A stretch of 64,000 bases of DNA, taken from NCBI RefSeq assembly GCF_024172165.1, contig NZ_JAMZEB010000002.1, forward strand, positions 4,237,501-4,301,500. Reading direction: 5' to 3'. The stretch is from Nonomuraea thailandensis (GTDB lineage Bacteria > Actinomycetota > Actinomycetes > Streptosporangiales > Streptosporangiaceae). Under the pieces are notes generated by a model that saw only the letters and a list, made by a program, of their open reading frames with translations, had not been told where the DNA came from and ran no database searches. Every line of letters begins with the position of its first letter. Positions within the stretch are counted from its first letter, which is position 1. Shown in pieces: positions 56,683 through 63,108 of the stretch. The position numbers were made by a program, and so were the translations under genes.

Positions 56683-56699
56683 ATTCACAACATAGTGAA
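56675..56699. promoter_or_regulatory. 25-bp dyad overlapping the hydrolase start codon
   Basis: TTCACCATATT-cac-AACATAGTGAA; the arms match at 9 of 11 positions. AT-rich in a GC-rich background. No regulator gene is directly adjacent. Confidence 0.5.
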
Positions 56700-56734
56700 A
56701 CTTCAGCGCTGAGGCCGCTCATGCCGCCGATCGT

Positions 56735-57739
56735 CTACAGGGTGCGGCCGACCATGAGGGCCAGGTCGATGAGGCGGTTGGCGTAACCCCACTCGTTGTC
56801 GTACCAGCCGACGACCTTGACCTGCGAGCCGAGCACCCGGGTGAGCTGGGCGTCGAAGACGCAGGAGGCGGGATCGGTGACGATGTCGCCGCTGACGACG
56901 GGCGCCTCGGTGTAGGACAGCAGGCCCTTGTACGGGCCCGCCGCCGCCTCGGCGTAGGCGTCCTTGACCTCCCGCACGGTGGTCGGGCGGCGGGTGGTGA
57001 CGGTCAGGTCGGTGACCGAGCCGGTCGGGACGGGGACCCGCAGGGCGAAGGCGTCGAGCCGGCCCTGGAGCTCGGGCAGGACCAGGCCGATGGCCTTGGC
57101 GGCGCCGCTGGAGGTGGGGACGATGTTGAGCGCCGCGGCACGAGCGCGGCGCAGGTCCTCGTGCGGCGCGTCCTGGAGGTTCTGGTCCTGGGTGTAGGCG
57201 TGAACGGTGGTCATCATGCCGGAGTCGATGCCGACCGCGTCGTGCAGCACCTTCGCCAGCACGCCGAGGCAGTTGGTGGTGCAGGAGGCGTTGGAGATGA
57301 TCGTGTGGCGTTGCGGGTCGTAGGCGTCGTCGTTCACGCCGAGCACGATCGTGACATCCTCCCCGCTGGCCGGGGCGGCGATGATGACCTTCCTGGCGCC
57401 GCCGTCCACGTGTGCGCGCGCCCTGGCGGCGCTGGTGAAGAGGCCGGTGGACTCGATGACCACGTCCACCCCCAGATCTCCCCACGGCAGGCCGGCCGGG
57501 TCGCGCTCGGCCAGCACCTTGAAGCTGGTCTCGCCGGCGCGGATCACGCCGGGCCCGGCGGTGATCTCGCCGGGGAAGCGGCCCAGGATCGAGTCGTAGG
57601 CCAGCAGGTGGGCCATGGTCGGCACGTCGCCGAGGTCGTTGACCGCGACGATCTCCAGATCGGCGCCCCGGGCCGCCGTCGCGCGGAAGACGTTGCGGCC
57701 GATGCGCCCGAAGCCATTGATGCCCACTCGAACAGTCAT
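56735..57739 (-). CDS. gap: Glyceraldehyde-3-phosphate dehydrogenase (type I), isolated paralog
   Basis: 334 residues from ATG 57739 (RBS GAGGAAGG). NAD site GINGFGRIGRNVFRA; catalytic Cys153 and His180 in ASCTTNC and TTVHAYT; WYDNEWGYANRLIDL end. Converts glyceraldehyde-3-phosphate to 1,3-bisphosphoglycerate with NAD (VNDLGD near residue 35 suits NAD preference). The housekeeping gene is normally in a gap-pgk-tpi operon; this one stands alone, divergent from a MarR gene. In pentalenolactone producers a resistant GAPDH lies next to a MarR-type regulator, so inhibitor-insensitive GAPDH is a hypothesis. Confidence 0.95.
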   Translation of the reverse strand: MTVRVGINGFGRIGRNVFRATAARGADLEIVAVNDLGDVPTMAHLLAYDSILGRFPGEITAGPGVIRAGETSFKVLAERDPAGLPWGDLGVDVVIESTGLFTSAARARAHVDGGARKVIIAAPASGEDVTIVLGVNDDAYDPQRHTIISNASCTTNCLGVLAKVLHDAVGIDSGMMTTVHAYTQDQNLQDAPHEDLRRARAAALNIVPTSSGAAKAIGLVLPELQGRLDAFALRVPVPTGSVTDLTVTTRRPTTVREVKDAYAEAAAGPYKGLLSYTEAPVVSGDIVTDPASCVFDAQLTRVLGSQVKVVGWYDNEWGYANRLIDLALMVGRTL

Positions 57740-57769
57740 GTGTGCCCTTCCTCTCAACGGGCCTACATC

Positions 57770-57800
57770 ATAAGCATCTTATATAAATCCTCAATATATA
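57770..57800. promoter_or_regulatory. AT-rich operator/promoter between gap and marR
   Basis: ATAAG-cat-CTTAT (57770-57782, perfect dyad) is followed by TATATAAATCCTCAATATATA, which carries overlapping -10-like TATATA elements for both directions. The marR GTG begins directly after, with no space for an RBS, so a leaderless marR transcript is likely. Confidence 0.55.
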
Positions 57801-58265
57801 GTGGTGGCCGTGAACGACAGCTCCGACGACGACCTGGACGTCGACGCCTTCACCGCGGCGATCGAGAACTTCAACCGCTTCTACATCCGGCTGCCCATGC
57901 TGGAGAAGCTGTCGTTCACGACACTGTCGGTGCTCGACACGCTCGCCTTCGGCGGCGGCCCCATGCGGCTGACCGACCTGACCAGAACCGAGCAGGTCAG
58001 CCAGCCCGCCATCACCCAGCTGGTCACCCGGCTGGAGCGCGACGGGCTGGTGGAGCGCCGTCCCGACCCCACCGACGGGCGCGCGGTCCTCGTCCACATC
58101 ACCGAGGCCGGCCGCCGGATCGGCCGCTCCCGTCACGAGGACCGGACGCGCCACCTGGCCCCGCTGTTCGCCCAGCTGAGCGCCGAGCAGCGACGGGCGA
58201 TCGCCGGCGCGCTGCCCGCCCTCGCCCGGCTCGCCGAGCTCGGGCGCGCCCGGCGGCCCGGCTGA
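57801..58265 (+). CDS. MarR-family transcriptional regulator
   Basis: 154 residues from GTG 57801 (GTG 57810 is also possible). Winged helix: TLSVLDTLAFGGGPMRLTDLTRTEQVSQPAITQLVTRLERDGLVERRPDPTDGRAV is the usual MarR layout; recognition helix near QPAITQLVTRLE and wing PDPTDGRAVLVHIT. These dimers bind palindromes and respond to phenolics or antibiotics. Divergent from gap; by context its target is gap and itself. Confidence 0.93.
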   Translation: MVAVNDSSDDDLDVDAFTAAIENFNRFYIRLPMLEKLSFTTLSVLDTLAFGGGPMRLTDLTRTEQVSQPAITQLVTRLERDGLVERRPDPTDGRAVLVHITEAGRRIGRSRHEDRTRHLAPLFAQLSAEQRRAIAGALPALARLAELGRARRPG

Positions 58266-58288
58266 GCCCGGACGCCGGGACCCCGCGG

Positions 58289-59110
58289 TCAGTGGCGCCA
58301 GTAGCCGCAGAACATGATGTGCTCCTTCGGCACGCCGTTACGCACCCAGTGGCGGCGCAGCGCCGTGGGCAGCGCCGACTCCCCCACCACCCAGCCGTAG
58401 AAGGGCTCGCCGGGCAGCGGCAGGGCGACGGCGGCCGCCAGGGCGAGGGCGCCGGGCACGGCGGTGTGGTCGTCGCGGACGAGCCAGGTCACCTCGACGC
58501 CGTCGGGCGCGCGGAGCGGCTGACGGTCCTCGGGTGAGGGGATCTCGGCCAGCGCGTGCCCCACGGTGTCCGGCGGAAGGGAGGCGAGGATTCCCGCCAT
58601 CGCGGGCAGCCCGCTCTCGTCGGCCACGAGGGCGACCCTGCGCGTCCCCGGCGGCGGGTTGAAGCCGACGCCCTCGTCAATGAGTGCCACGCTGTCGCCG
58701 GGCGCGCAGGTCTCGGCCCAGAGGGCGGCGGGCCCGGGCGTGCCGCCGGCGGCCGAGCCGTGCAGGACGAAGTCCACGTCGAGCTCGGGGCCCTCGGGCC
58801 CGTCGGGGCGGTACGCCCGGACGGTGTAGTTGCGCAGCACCGGCCGGGAGGTCTTGGAGATCGTCAGGAGCCTGGCGTAGCCGAGGGTGGTCAGCTTGTC
58901 CGGCAGGCGCGCGAGCGAGTCGGCGGCGACGGGGAGGAAGAGGCGGAACCACTGGTCGTAGCCCATGGGCACGAAACGCTTGACGTCGCCGGCGCCGAGC
59001 GTGACGCGGGCGAAGTGCGGGGACAGGCGTTCGCGGCGGAGAACCTGGAGGACGAGCAGTTCTGAGGTCCGGGGCTTGATCCGGTTGCTGTGCAGGTTGC
59101 TTCTGGCCAT
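58289..59110 (-). CDS. Siderophore-interacting protein (FAD-binding ferric-siderophore reductase)
   Basis: 273 residues from ATG 59110. VLQVLRRERLSPHFARVTLGAGD, then the FAD-binding RNYTVRAYRPDGPE...DVDFVLHG (about 94-115), SWGD-like ALIDEGVGFNPPPGTRRVALVADESGLPA (about 145-172) and the C-terminal GWVVGESALPTALRRHWVRNG and GYWRH. This is the ViuB-type SIP family: it reduces ferric siderophore in the cytoplasm to release iron. Divergent from the Fes-like esterase over an iron box. Confidence 0.93.
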   Translation of the reverse strand: MARSNLHSNRIKPRTSELLVLQVLRRERLSPHFARVTLGAGDVKRFVPMGYDQWFRLFLPVAADSLARLPDKLTTLGYARLLTISKTSRPVLRNYTVRAYRPDGPEGPELDVDFVLHGSAAGGTPGPAALWAETCAPGDSVALIDEGVGFNPPPGTRRVALVADESGLPAMAGILASLPPDTVGHALAEIPSPEDRQPLRAPDGVEVTWLVRDDHTAVPGALALAAAVALPLPGEPFYGWVVGESALPTALRRHWVRNGVPKEHIMFCGYWRH

Positions 59111-59208
59111 GCGGGGTCCTCGTGTCGGGGGGTGGGGCAGCTCGCGGCCGGGGCCGTGACCGGATCGTCGAGGACGACGCCACGGCGGCCAGGAAAGGTC
59201 TACCTAAT

Positions 59209-59227
59209 TTAGGTTAGCCTTACCTTA
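59209..59227. promoter_or_regulatory. Iron box (IdeR/DmdR1) between SIP and esterase genes
   Basis: TTAGGTTAGCCTTACCTTA, 16 of 19 positions of the actinobacterial iron-regulator consensus TTAGGTTAGGCTAACCTAA. A second half-site (CTACCTAA) overlaps on its left. It would repress both divergent genes when iron is plentiful. Confidence 0.85.
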
Positions 59228-59252
59228 TGATGCCAGACCGGAGGTCTTGAAG

Positions 59253-60350
59253 ATGACGCCCCCATCCCCGGCCACTCCCGTCATCGAGCCCGCGGACACA
59301 CCGGGCAGGTACCGGGTGACCTTCCTGTGGGAGGCCGCCTCCGCGGACGAGCGCGCGGTCGTGCTGATCAACACCGTGACCGACCGCGACCGGCACGCCG
59401 GCGACATCACGGGTCACGTCATGACCCCGCTGCCCGGGACGGGCCTGCTGCACCTGACGTACGAGCTCGACGCCGACCTGCGTGCCAGCTACCAGATCCT
59501 CCCCTGCACCACGCTGCCCGGCACCGACCGGGACTCGTGGCTGAAGGCCAGGCGCGCCGCGCTGCCCGACCCCCGCAATCCCCGTACGGTCCCGAGCTCC
59601 CCCGACCGCCACCCGTCGTCGCTGCTGGAGCTCCCCCAGGCCCCGCCCCAGCCCTACCGCGACGCCAGGCCCGGCGTTCCCCAGGGGCGCGTGACCGAGG
59701 CCGGGGTGGCGGGGCGGCGCGTGTGGGTCCACACGCCGCCGGAGCACGGGACGGGGCCGTACCCGGTCGTGGTGCTGCTCGACGGCGAGATGTGGGCGGG
59801 GCGGATCGGCCCCACCGTCGACAACCTGATCGCCGACGGTCACCTCCCGCCCGCGGTCGTGCTCATGCCCGACTCCGTCGACCGGTCCACCCGGCACCGG
59901 GAGCTGGCCTGTCACGAGCCGTTCGTCCGCTTTCTGGCCGGCGAGCTGCTGCCGTGGGCGGAGCGCGAGTGGCAGGCGAGCGCCGACCCCGGCCTCACCG
60001 TGATCGCGGGGCAGAGCTTCGGCGGCCTGACGGCCTCCTACGCCGCGTTCGTGGCTCCCGAGCGGTTCGGCAACGTGCTGTCGCAGTCCGGCTCGTACTG
60101 GTGGAGCGAGGCCGACCCCGAGTGGCTGACCGGCAGGTACGCGCGGGCGCCCCGGCTGCCGGTGCGCTTCCACGTCGAGGCCGGCGCGCTGGAGTGGATG
60201 CTGGTGCGGGAGAACCGCCGCTTCGCCCATACGCTCGCCGCCCAGGGGTACGAGGTGAGCTTCACCGAGTACAACGGCGGCCACGACCCCGCCTGCTGGC
60301 TCGGCGGCCTGGCCACCGGCCTCACCACGCTGGCGGCCGGATGGCTGTGA
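59253..60350 (+). CDS. Enterochelin esterase (Fes-like)
   Basis: 365 residues from ATG 59253 (RBS GGAGG at 8 bp). N-terminal DUF3327 beta-domain (about 1-145; GRYRVTFLWEAASADERAVVLINTVTD) followed by the esterase D-type hydrolase: VVVLLDGEMWAGRIGPTVDNLIADG, nucleophile Ser255 in GQSFGGLTASY and His in EYNGGHDPACW. Cytoplasmic, no signal peptide. Fes-type enzymes hydrolyse ferric catecholate siderophore lactones to free iron. Together with the SIP it suggests use of a tri-ester siderophore. Confidence 0.92.
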   Translation: MTPPSPATPVIEPADTPGRYRVTFLWEAASADERAVVLINTVTDRDRHAGDITGHVMTPLPGTGLLHLTYELDADLRASYQILPCTTLPGTDRDSWLKARRAALPDPRNPRTVPSSPDRHPSSLLELPQAPPQPYRDARPGVPQGRVTEAGVAGRRVWVHTPPEHGTGPYPVVVLLDGEMWAGRIGPTVDNLIADGHLPPAVVLMPDSVDRSTRHRELACHEPFVRFLAGELLPWAEREWQASADPGLTVIAGQSFGGLTASYAAFVAPERFGNVLSQSGSYWWSEADPEWLTGRYARAPRLPVRFHVEAGALEWMLVRENRRFAHTLAAQGYEVSFTEYNGGHDPACWLGGLATGLTTLAAGWL

Positions 60351-60361
60351 ACCTCAGGGGA

Positions 60362-60412
60362 ACCCCGGGCGGCGGGCCGCCTCCGCGCACATGGGCGCCC
60401 GCCACCCGGGGT
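60362..60412. terminator. Bidirectional terminator between the esterase and mbtH
   Basis: ACCCCGGG-GGCGGGC / GCCCGCC-CCCGGGGT stem (one mismatched/bulged base between the two blocks) with a 19-nt loop, in the gap between convergent genes. Confidence 0.65.
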
Positions 60413-60483
60413 CGATCAGGGTCGCGGGCCCCGTGCCCGCGAGAAGGCCGCTCCCGCGTCCCGCCGTGAGGTGCGGACTCCCC

Positions 60484-60678
60484 TCACGGGCGCACGCCGC
60501 GGGGTCGCGGGCCGGTCCAGGCGGCGGAGACGTACGCCAGGCAGGCGGCGCGGCAGTCCGGCCCGAACCGCACCGACCAGCCCTCGGGCACGGCGGCGGA
60601 GCACGGCCAGATGGAGTGCCGCTCCTCGTCGTCGGCCAGGACGAGGAACTCGCCGTCCGGGTCGTCGAAGGGGTTCAC
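60484..60678 (-). CDS. MbtH-family protein
   Basis: 64 residues from GTG 60678, which overlaps the NRPS stop (GTGA). VNPFDDPDGEFLVLADDEERHSIWP and the end CLAYVSAAWTGPRPRG carry the MbtH signature (NxExQxSxWP variant, and SxExCLxYVxxxWTDMRP). MbtH proteins bind and activate NRPS adenylation domains. Here the adjacent NRPS has lost its adenylation domain, so this copy may serve another NRPS or be a leftover. Confidence 0.93.
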   Translation of the reverse strand: MNPFDDPDGEFLVLADDEERHSIWPCSAAVPEGWSVRFGPDCRAACLAYVSAAWTGPRPRGVRP

Positions 60679-61937
60679 GAACCCAGCTCCCGGAGCCGGG
60701 CCGCGACGATGGCGCCGATGTCGGCGATCGGTCCCGGCTGGGTCATGTCCCGGTGGCCGCAGGCCACGTCGTGCGTCTCGACGGCGCCGGTGACGTGCGG
60801 GCGCCAGGCGTCCGCGGCCGGGCCGTCGCCGATGGCGGCGCGGAAGAAGAGCAGGTCGCCGTCGTACGGGCGGGTGTCGAGGCCGCGTACGAGCCGGTCG
60901 GTGCCGAGGCAGAGGTCCCTCAGCTCGGCGAGCGTCCCGGCGGGCAGCGAGGCCGGCGCGCTGGCCTCGCCGCGCAGGATCTCTGCCACGCGCTCCAGCG
61001 TGAGCGGCGCGTCGGGCGCGCAGCCGGCCAGGCGGAGCTGCACCGCCATCTCCTGCGCGATGACGCCGCCGGTGGACCAGCCGAGCAGGTGGTACGGGCC
61101 GTGCGGCCGGGCCAGCCTGAGCCGGGCGACGTAGCCGGCCGCCAGCCTGCGCAGCGAGGCGGGCGGGCGGTCGCGGCGCGCCTGCAGCCCGTAGATCGGC
61201 CGGTCGGGCACGTGCCGGACGAGGCCGCCGTAGCACCAGCTCAGCCCGCCCGCCGGGTGCACGCAGAACAGGGGCGCCTTAGCGCCGGCCTCACGCAGCG
61301 GCAGCAGCACCCCGAGCGGGTCCCCGCCGCCCCCCGCCAGCGCGGCCGGCCCGGCGGCGGTCGGCGCCTCGAACAGCGCGCCGATCGGCACCTCGGCCCC
61401 GAACACCTCCTTCACCCTGGCGACCAGCCGCACCGCGAGCAGCGAGTGGCCGCCGAGGTCGAAGAAGCCGTCGTCCACGCCCACCCGCGGCACGCCCAGC
61501 ACCTCGGCGAACAGCGCGCGCATGGTCTCCTCGCGCGGCCCGTCCGCCGTCCGCGGCGCGGGCCCCGTCCGCGGCGCGGGCGCGGCAGCGCGGGCGGACC
61601 CGTCCCGCCGCGCGGGCGGGGTGGCGCGGCCGGGCTCGCCCCGCACGTCGGCCTGCCGGCCGGCGCGGCCCAGGTAGCCGAGCGTGCCGTCGGGCAGGTG
61701 GCCGCGCAGGGAGTCGTACTCGGGCAGGTACTGGGCGGGCTCCTCGGTGAAGCGCAGCCGCAGCGGCTCCGCCTCGGCCAGGCACCGCTCCAGCGCCCGT
61801 TCGAACACCTCCGCCCGCAGCGGGCCGCGGATGTCGATCCGGTCGGCCAGGTTGCAGGCGGGGTTGCCGGGGTCCAGACGCTGGGCGAGCCAGATCCCGG
61901 CCTGGGCTCCGGACAGCGGCATGCTCTGCTCGCTCAC
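60675..61937 (-). CDS. Internally deleted siderophore NRPS: condensation stub, carrier and thioesterase domains
   Basis: 420 residues from GTG 61937. Residues 6-70 are the start of a condensation domain (LSGAQAGIWLAQRLDPGNPA). The HHxxxDG motif is absent. Residues 81-100 (LPDGTLGYLGRAGRQADVRG) are the A7-region of an adenylation domain, with nothing of A1-A6 or A10. After a Pro/Ala/Arg linker comes a full T domain (VDDGFFDLGGHS, Ser165) and a type I thioesterase (Ser288 in GWSTGG, His395 in ACGHRDM). EntF-like C-A-T-TE enzymes have about 1,300 residues, so about 900 are missing while the frame is kept. It cannot activate an amino acid. It may be a decaying gene, or the carrier/TE may still work in trans. 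Confidence 0.9.
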   Translation of the reverse strand: MSEQSMPLSGAQAGIWLAQRLDPGNPACNLADRIDIRGPLRAEVFERALERCLAEAEPLRLRFTEEPAQYLPEYDSLRGHLPDGTLGYLGRAGRQADVRGEPGRATPPARRDGSARAAAPAPRTGPAPRTADGPREETMRALFAEVLGVPRVGVDDGFFDLGGHSLLAVRLVARVKEVFGAEVPIGALFEAPTAAGPAALAGGGGDPLGVLLPLREAGAKAPLFCVHPAGGLSWCYGGLVRHVPDRPIYGLQARRDRPPASLRRLAAGYVARLRLARPHGPYHLLGWSTGGVIAQEMAVQLRLAGCAPDAPLTLERVAEILRGEASAPASLPAGTLAELRDLCLGTDRLVRGLDTRPYDGDLLFFRAAIGDGPAADAWRPHVTGAVETHDVACGHRDMTQPGPIADIGAIVAARLRELGS

Positions 61938-62068
61938 GCGGGCGACCGCCCCTCGCCGCGGCGGACGGTCCTGGCCCCCGCGCCGGTGCCCCCGGACGAA
62001 ACGGACAGCACCGACGGCGCGCGGTCGTCATCCGGCTGCCGATCCGCCGCGGTTGTCAGCAGTTGCAT
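61934..62068 (-). CDS. Small ORF upstream of and overlapping the NRPS
   Basis: 44 codons from ATG 62068 (MQLLTTAADRQPDDDRAPSV ...), with a TGA that overlaps the NRPS start GTG (GTGA), a spacing typical of coupled genes. No family recognised and only a weak RBS. It may be a leader peptide, a remnant of a lost upstream gene or chance. Confidence 0.3.
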   Translation of the reverse strand: MQLLTTAADRQPDDDRAPSVLSVSSGGTGAGARTVRRGEGRSPA

Positions 62069-62108
62069 CGAGTTCCGATCCCGTCAGGCGCGAAGGGCCG
62101 CCGTCCAT
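62028..62108 (-). CDS. Possible 26-aa leader ORF behind the iron box
   Basis: ATG 62108 with a good RBS (GGGGAGGG) encodes MDGGPSRLTGSELDATADNR and six more residues. It starts about 30 bp after the iron box and overlaps the next small ORF in another frame. It is the only ORF with a strong RBS in the leader. Confidence 0.3.
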   Translation of the reverse strand: MDGGPSRLTGSELDATADNRGGSAAG

Positions 62109-62137
62109 CGCGGCAGGCCCTCCCCGAACGACTAAAG

Positions 62138-62156
62138 TTAGGTAAGCCTTGCCTAA
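62138..62156. promoter_or_regulatory. Iron box upstream of the NRPS/mbtH operon
   Basis: TTAGGTAAGCCTTGCCTAA, 15 of 19 consensus positions, with arms matching at 8 of 9. Located 201 bp before the NRPS start and 193 bp before the flavin reductase-like start, so it could serve both divergent genes. Confidence 0.8.
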
Positions 62157-62348
62157 TTTGATCGGAAAGTCCGCATCTGTCAAGGAGCGTTCCGGAGTGG
62201 CCGCCGAAGTTACGAGCGACGTCCCTGATGGGGCAGCCTGAGGACGGGCGGCGCCCGCGGGCGGACGCCTTCGCCGGCCTGCCGGCCCCGAACGGGAGGT
62301 CCGAAGTCCGCCAGCGCGGGCCGGAGGCAGGGGCAAGAGTTGGTGCCC

Positions 62349-63029
62349 ATGAACAACACCGTGATGAACGAGCACGTCCGGATCGAGCCGAACATCCTCT
62401 ACTTCGGCACCCCCGTCGTGCTGATCTCGTCGTCGAACGAGGACGGCACCCCCAACCTGGCCCCCATGTCGTCGGCGTTCTGGCTGGGCTGGCGCGGCAT
62501 GCTGGGGCTGGGCCCGAGGGCGAAGACCGCCGCCAACCTGCGCAGGACCCGCGAGTGCGTGCTGAACCTGCCCTCCGACGCGCTCGCGGCGGCGGTGGAC
62601 CGGCTGGCGCTCACCACGGGCTCCGATCCGGTGCCCGAGCGCAAGTACGAGCGGGGTTACCGGCATGTGAGCGACAAGTTCGGGCACGCGGGGCTCACCG
62701 CCGTGCCGTCGGAGGCGGTGGCGCCGCCGCGGGTGGCCGAGTGCCCGGTCGCGATGGAGTGCGTGGTGGAGGCGGTGCATCCGATGGCCGACGGCGGCAC
62801 GCTCGCCTTCGAGGTGCGGGTCGTGCGGGTGTGGGCGCACGAGGAGATCCGGCTCGCCGGGACGGACGACCACATCGACCCCGACGCGTGGCGACCGCTG
62901 ATCATGAGCTTCCAGAAGTTCTACGGGCTGGGGCCGCAGGCGCATCCGTCGAGGCTGGCGAGCATCCCCGAGCGGCTCTACCGGACGACCGACATCGACC
63001 GGGCCCGCTCGGAGGCGCCCGCGCTCTGA
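62349..63029 (+). CDS. Flavin reductase-family protein (FMN-binding split barrel)
   Basis: 226 residues from ATG 62349 (weak RBS; ATG 62364 is an alternative). LYFGTPVVLISSSNEDGTPNLAPMSSAFWLGWRGMLGLGP is the FMN-binding split-barrel opening, with TAANLRRTRECVLNLPSDALAAAVDRLALTTG and the C-terminal DDHIDPDAWRPLIMSFQKFYGLG. Members reduce flavin or bind FMN as detoxifying oxidoreductases. The iron box between it and the NRPS operon may place it in the iron regulon, but its direct role in siderophore metabolism is unproven. Confidence 0.88.
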   Translation: MNNTVMNEHVRIEPNILYFGTPVVLISSSNEDGTPNLAPMSSAFWLGWRGMLGLGPRAKTAANLRRTRECVLNLPSDALAAAVDRLALTTGSDPVPERKYERGYRHVSDKFGHAGLTAVPSEAVAPPRVAECPVAMECVVEAVHPMADGGTLAFEVRVVRVWAHEEIRLAGTDDHIDPDAWRPLIMSFQKFYGLGPQAHPSRLASIPERLYRTTDIDRARSEAPAL

Positions 63030-63108
63030 TCCCGTCCGGCCTGCCGAGGCACGCCCGCCTGGCCACCGGGGGGCGCGTCGGGCCGGGCGCCTTCCGGGGT
63101 GCCGCACG

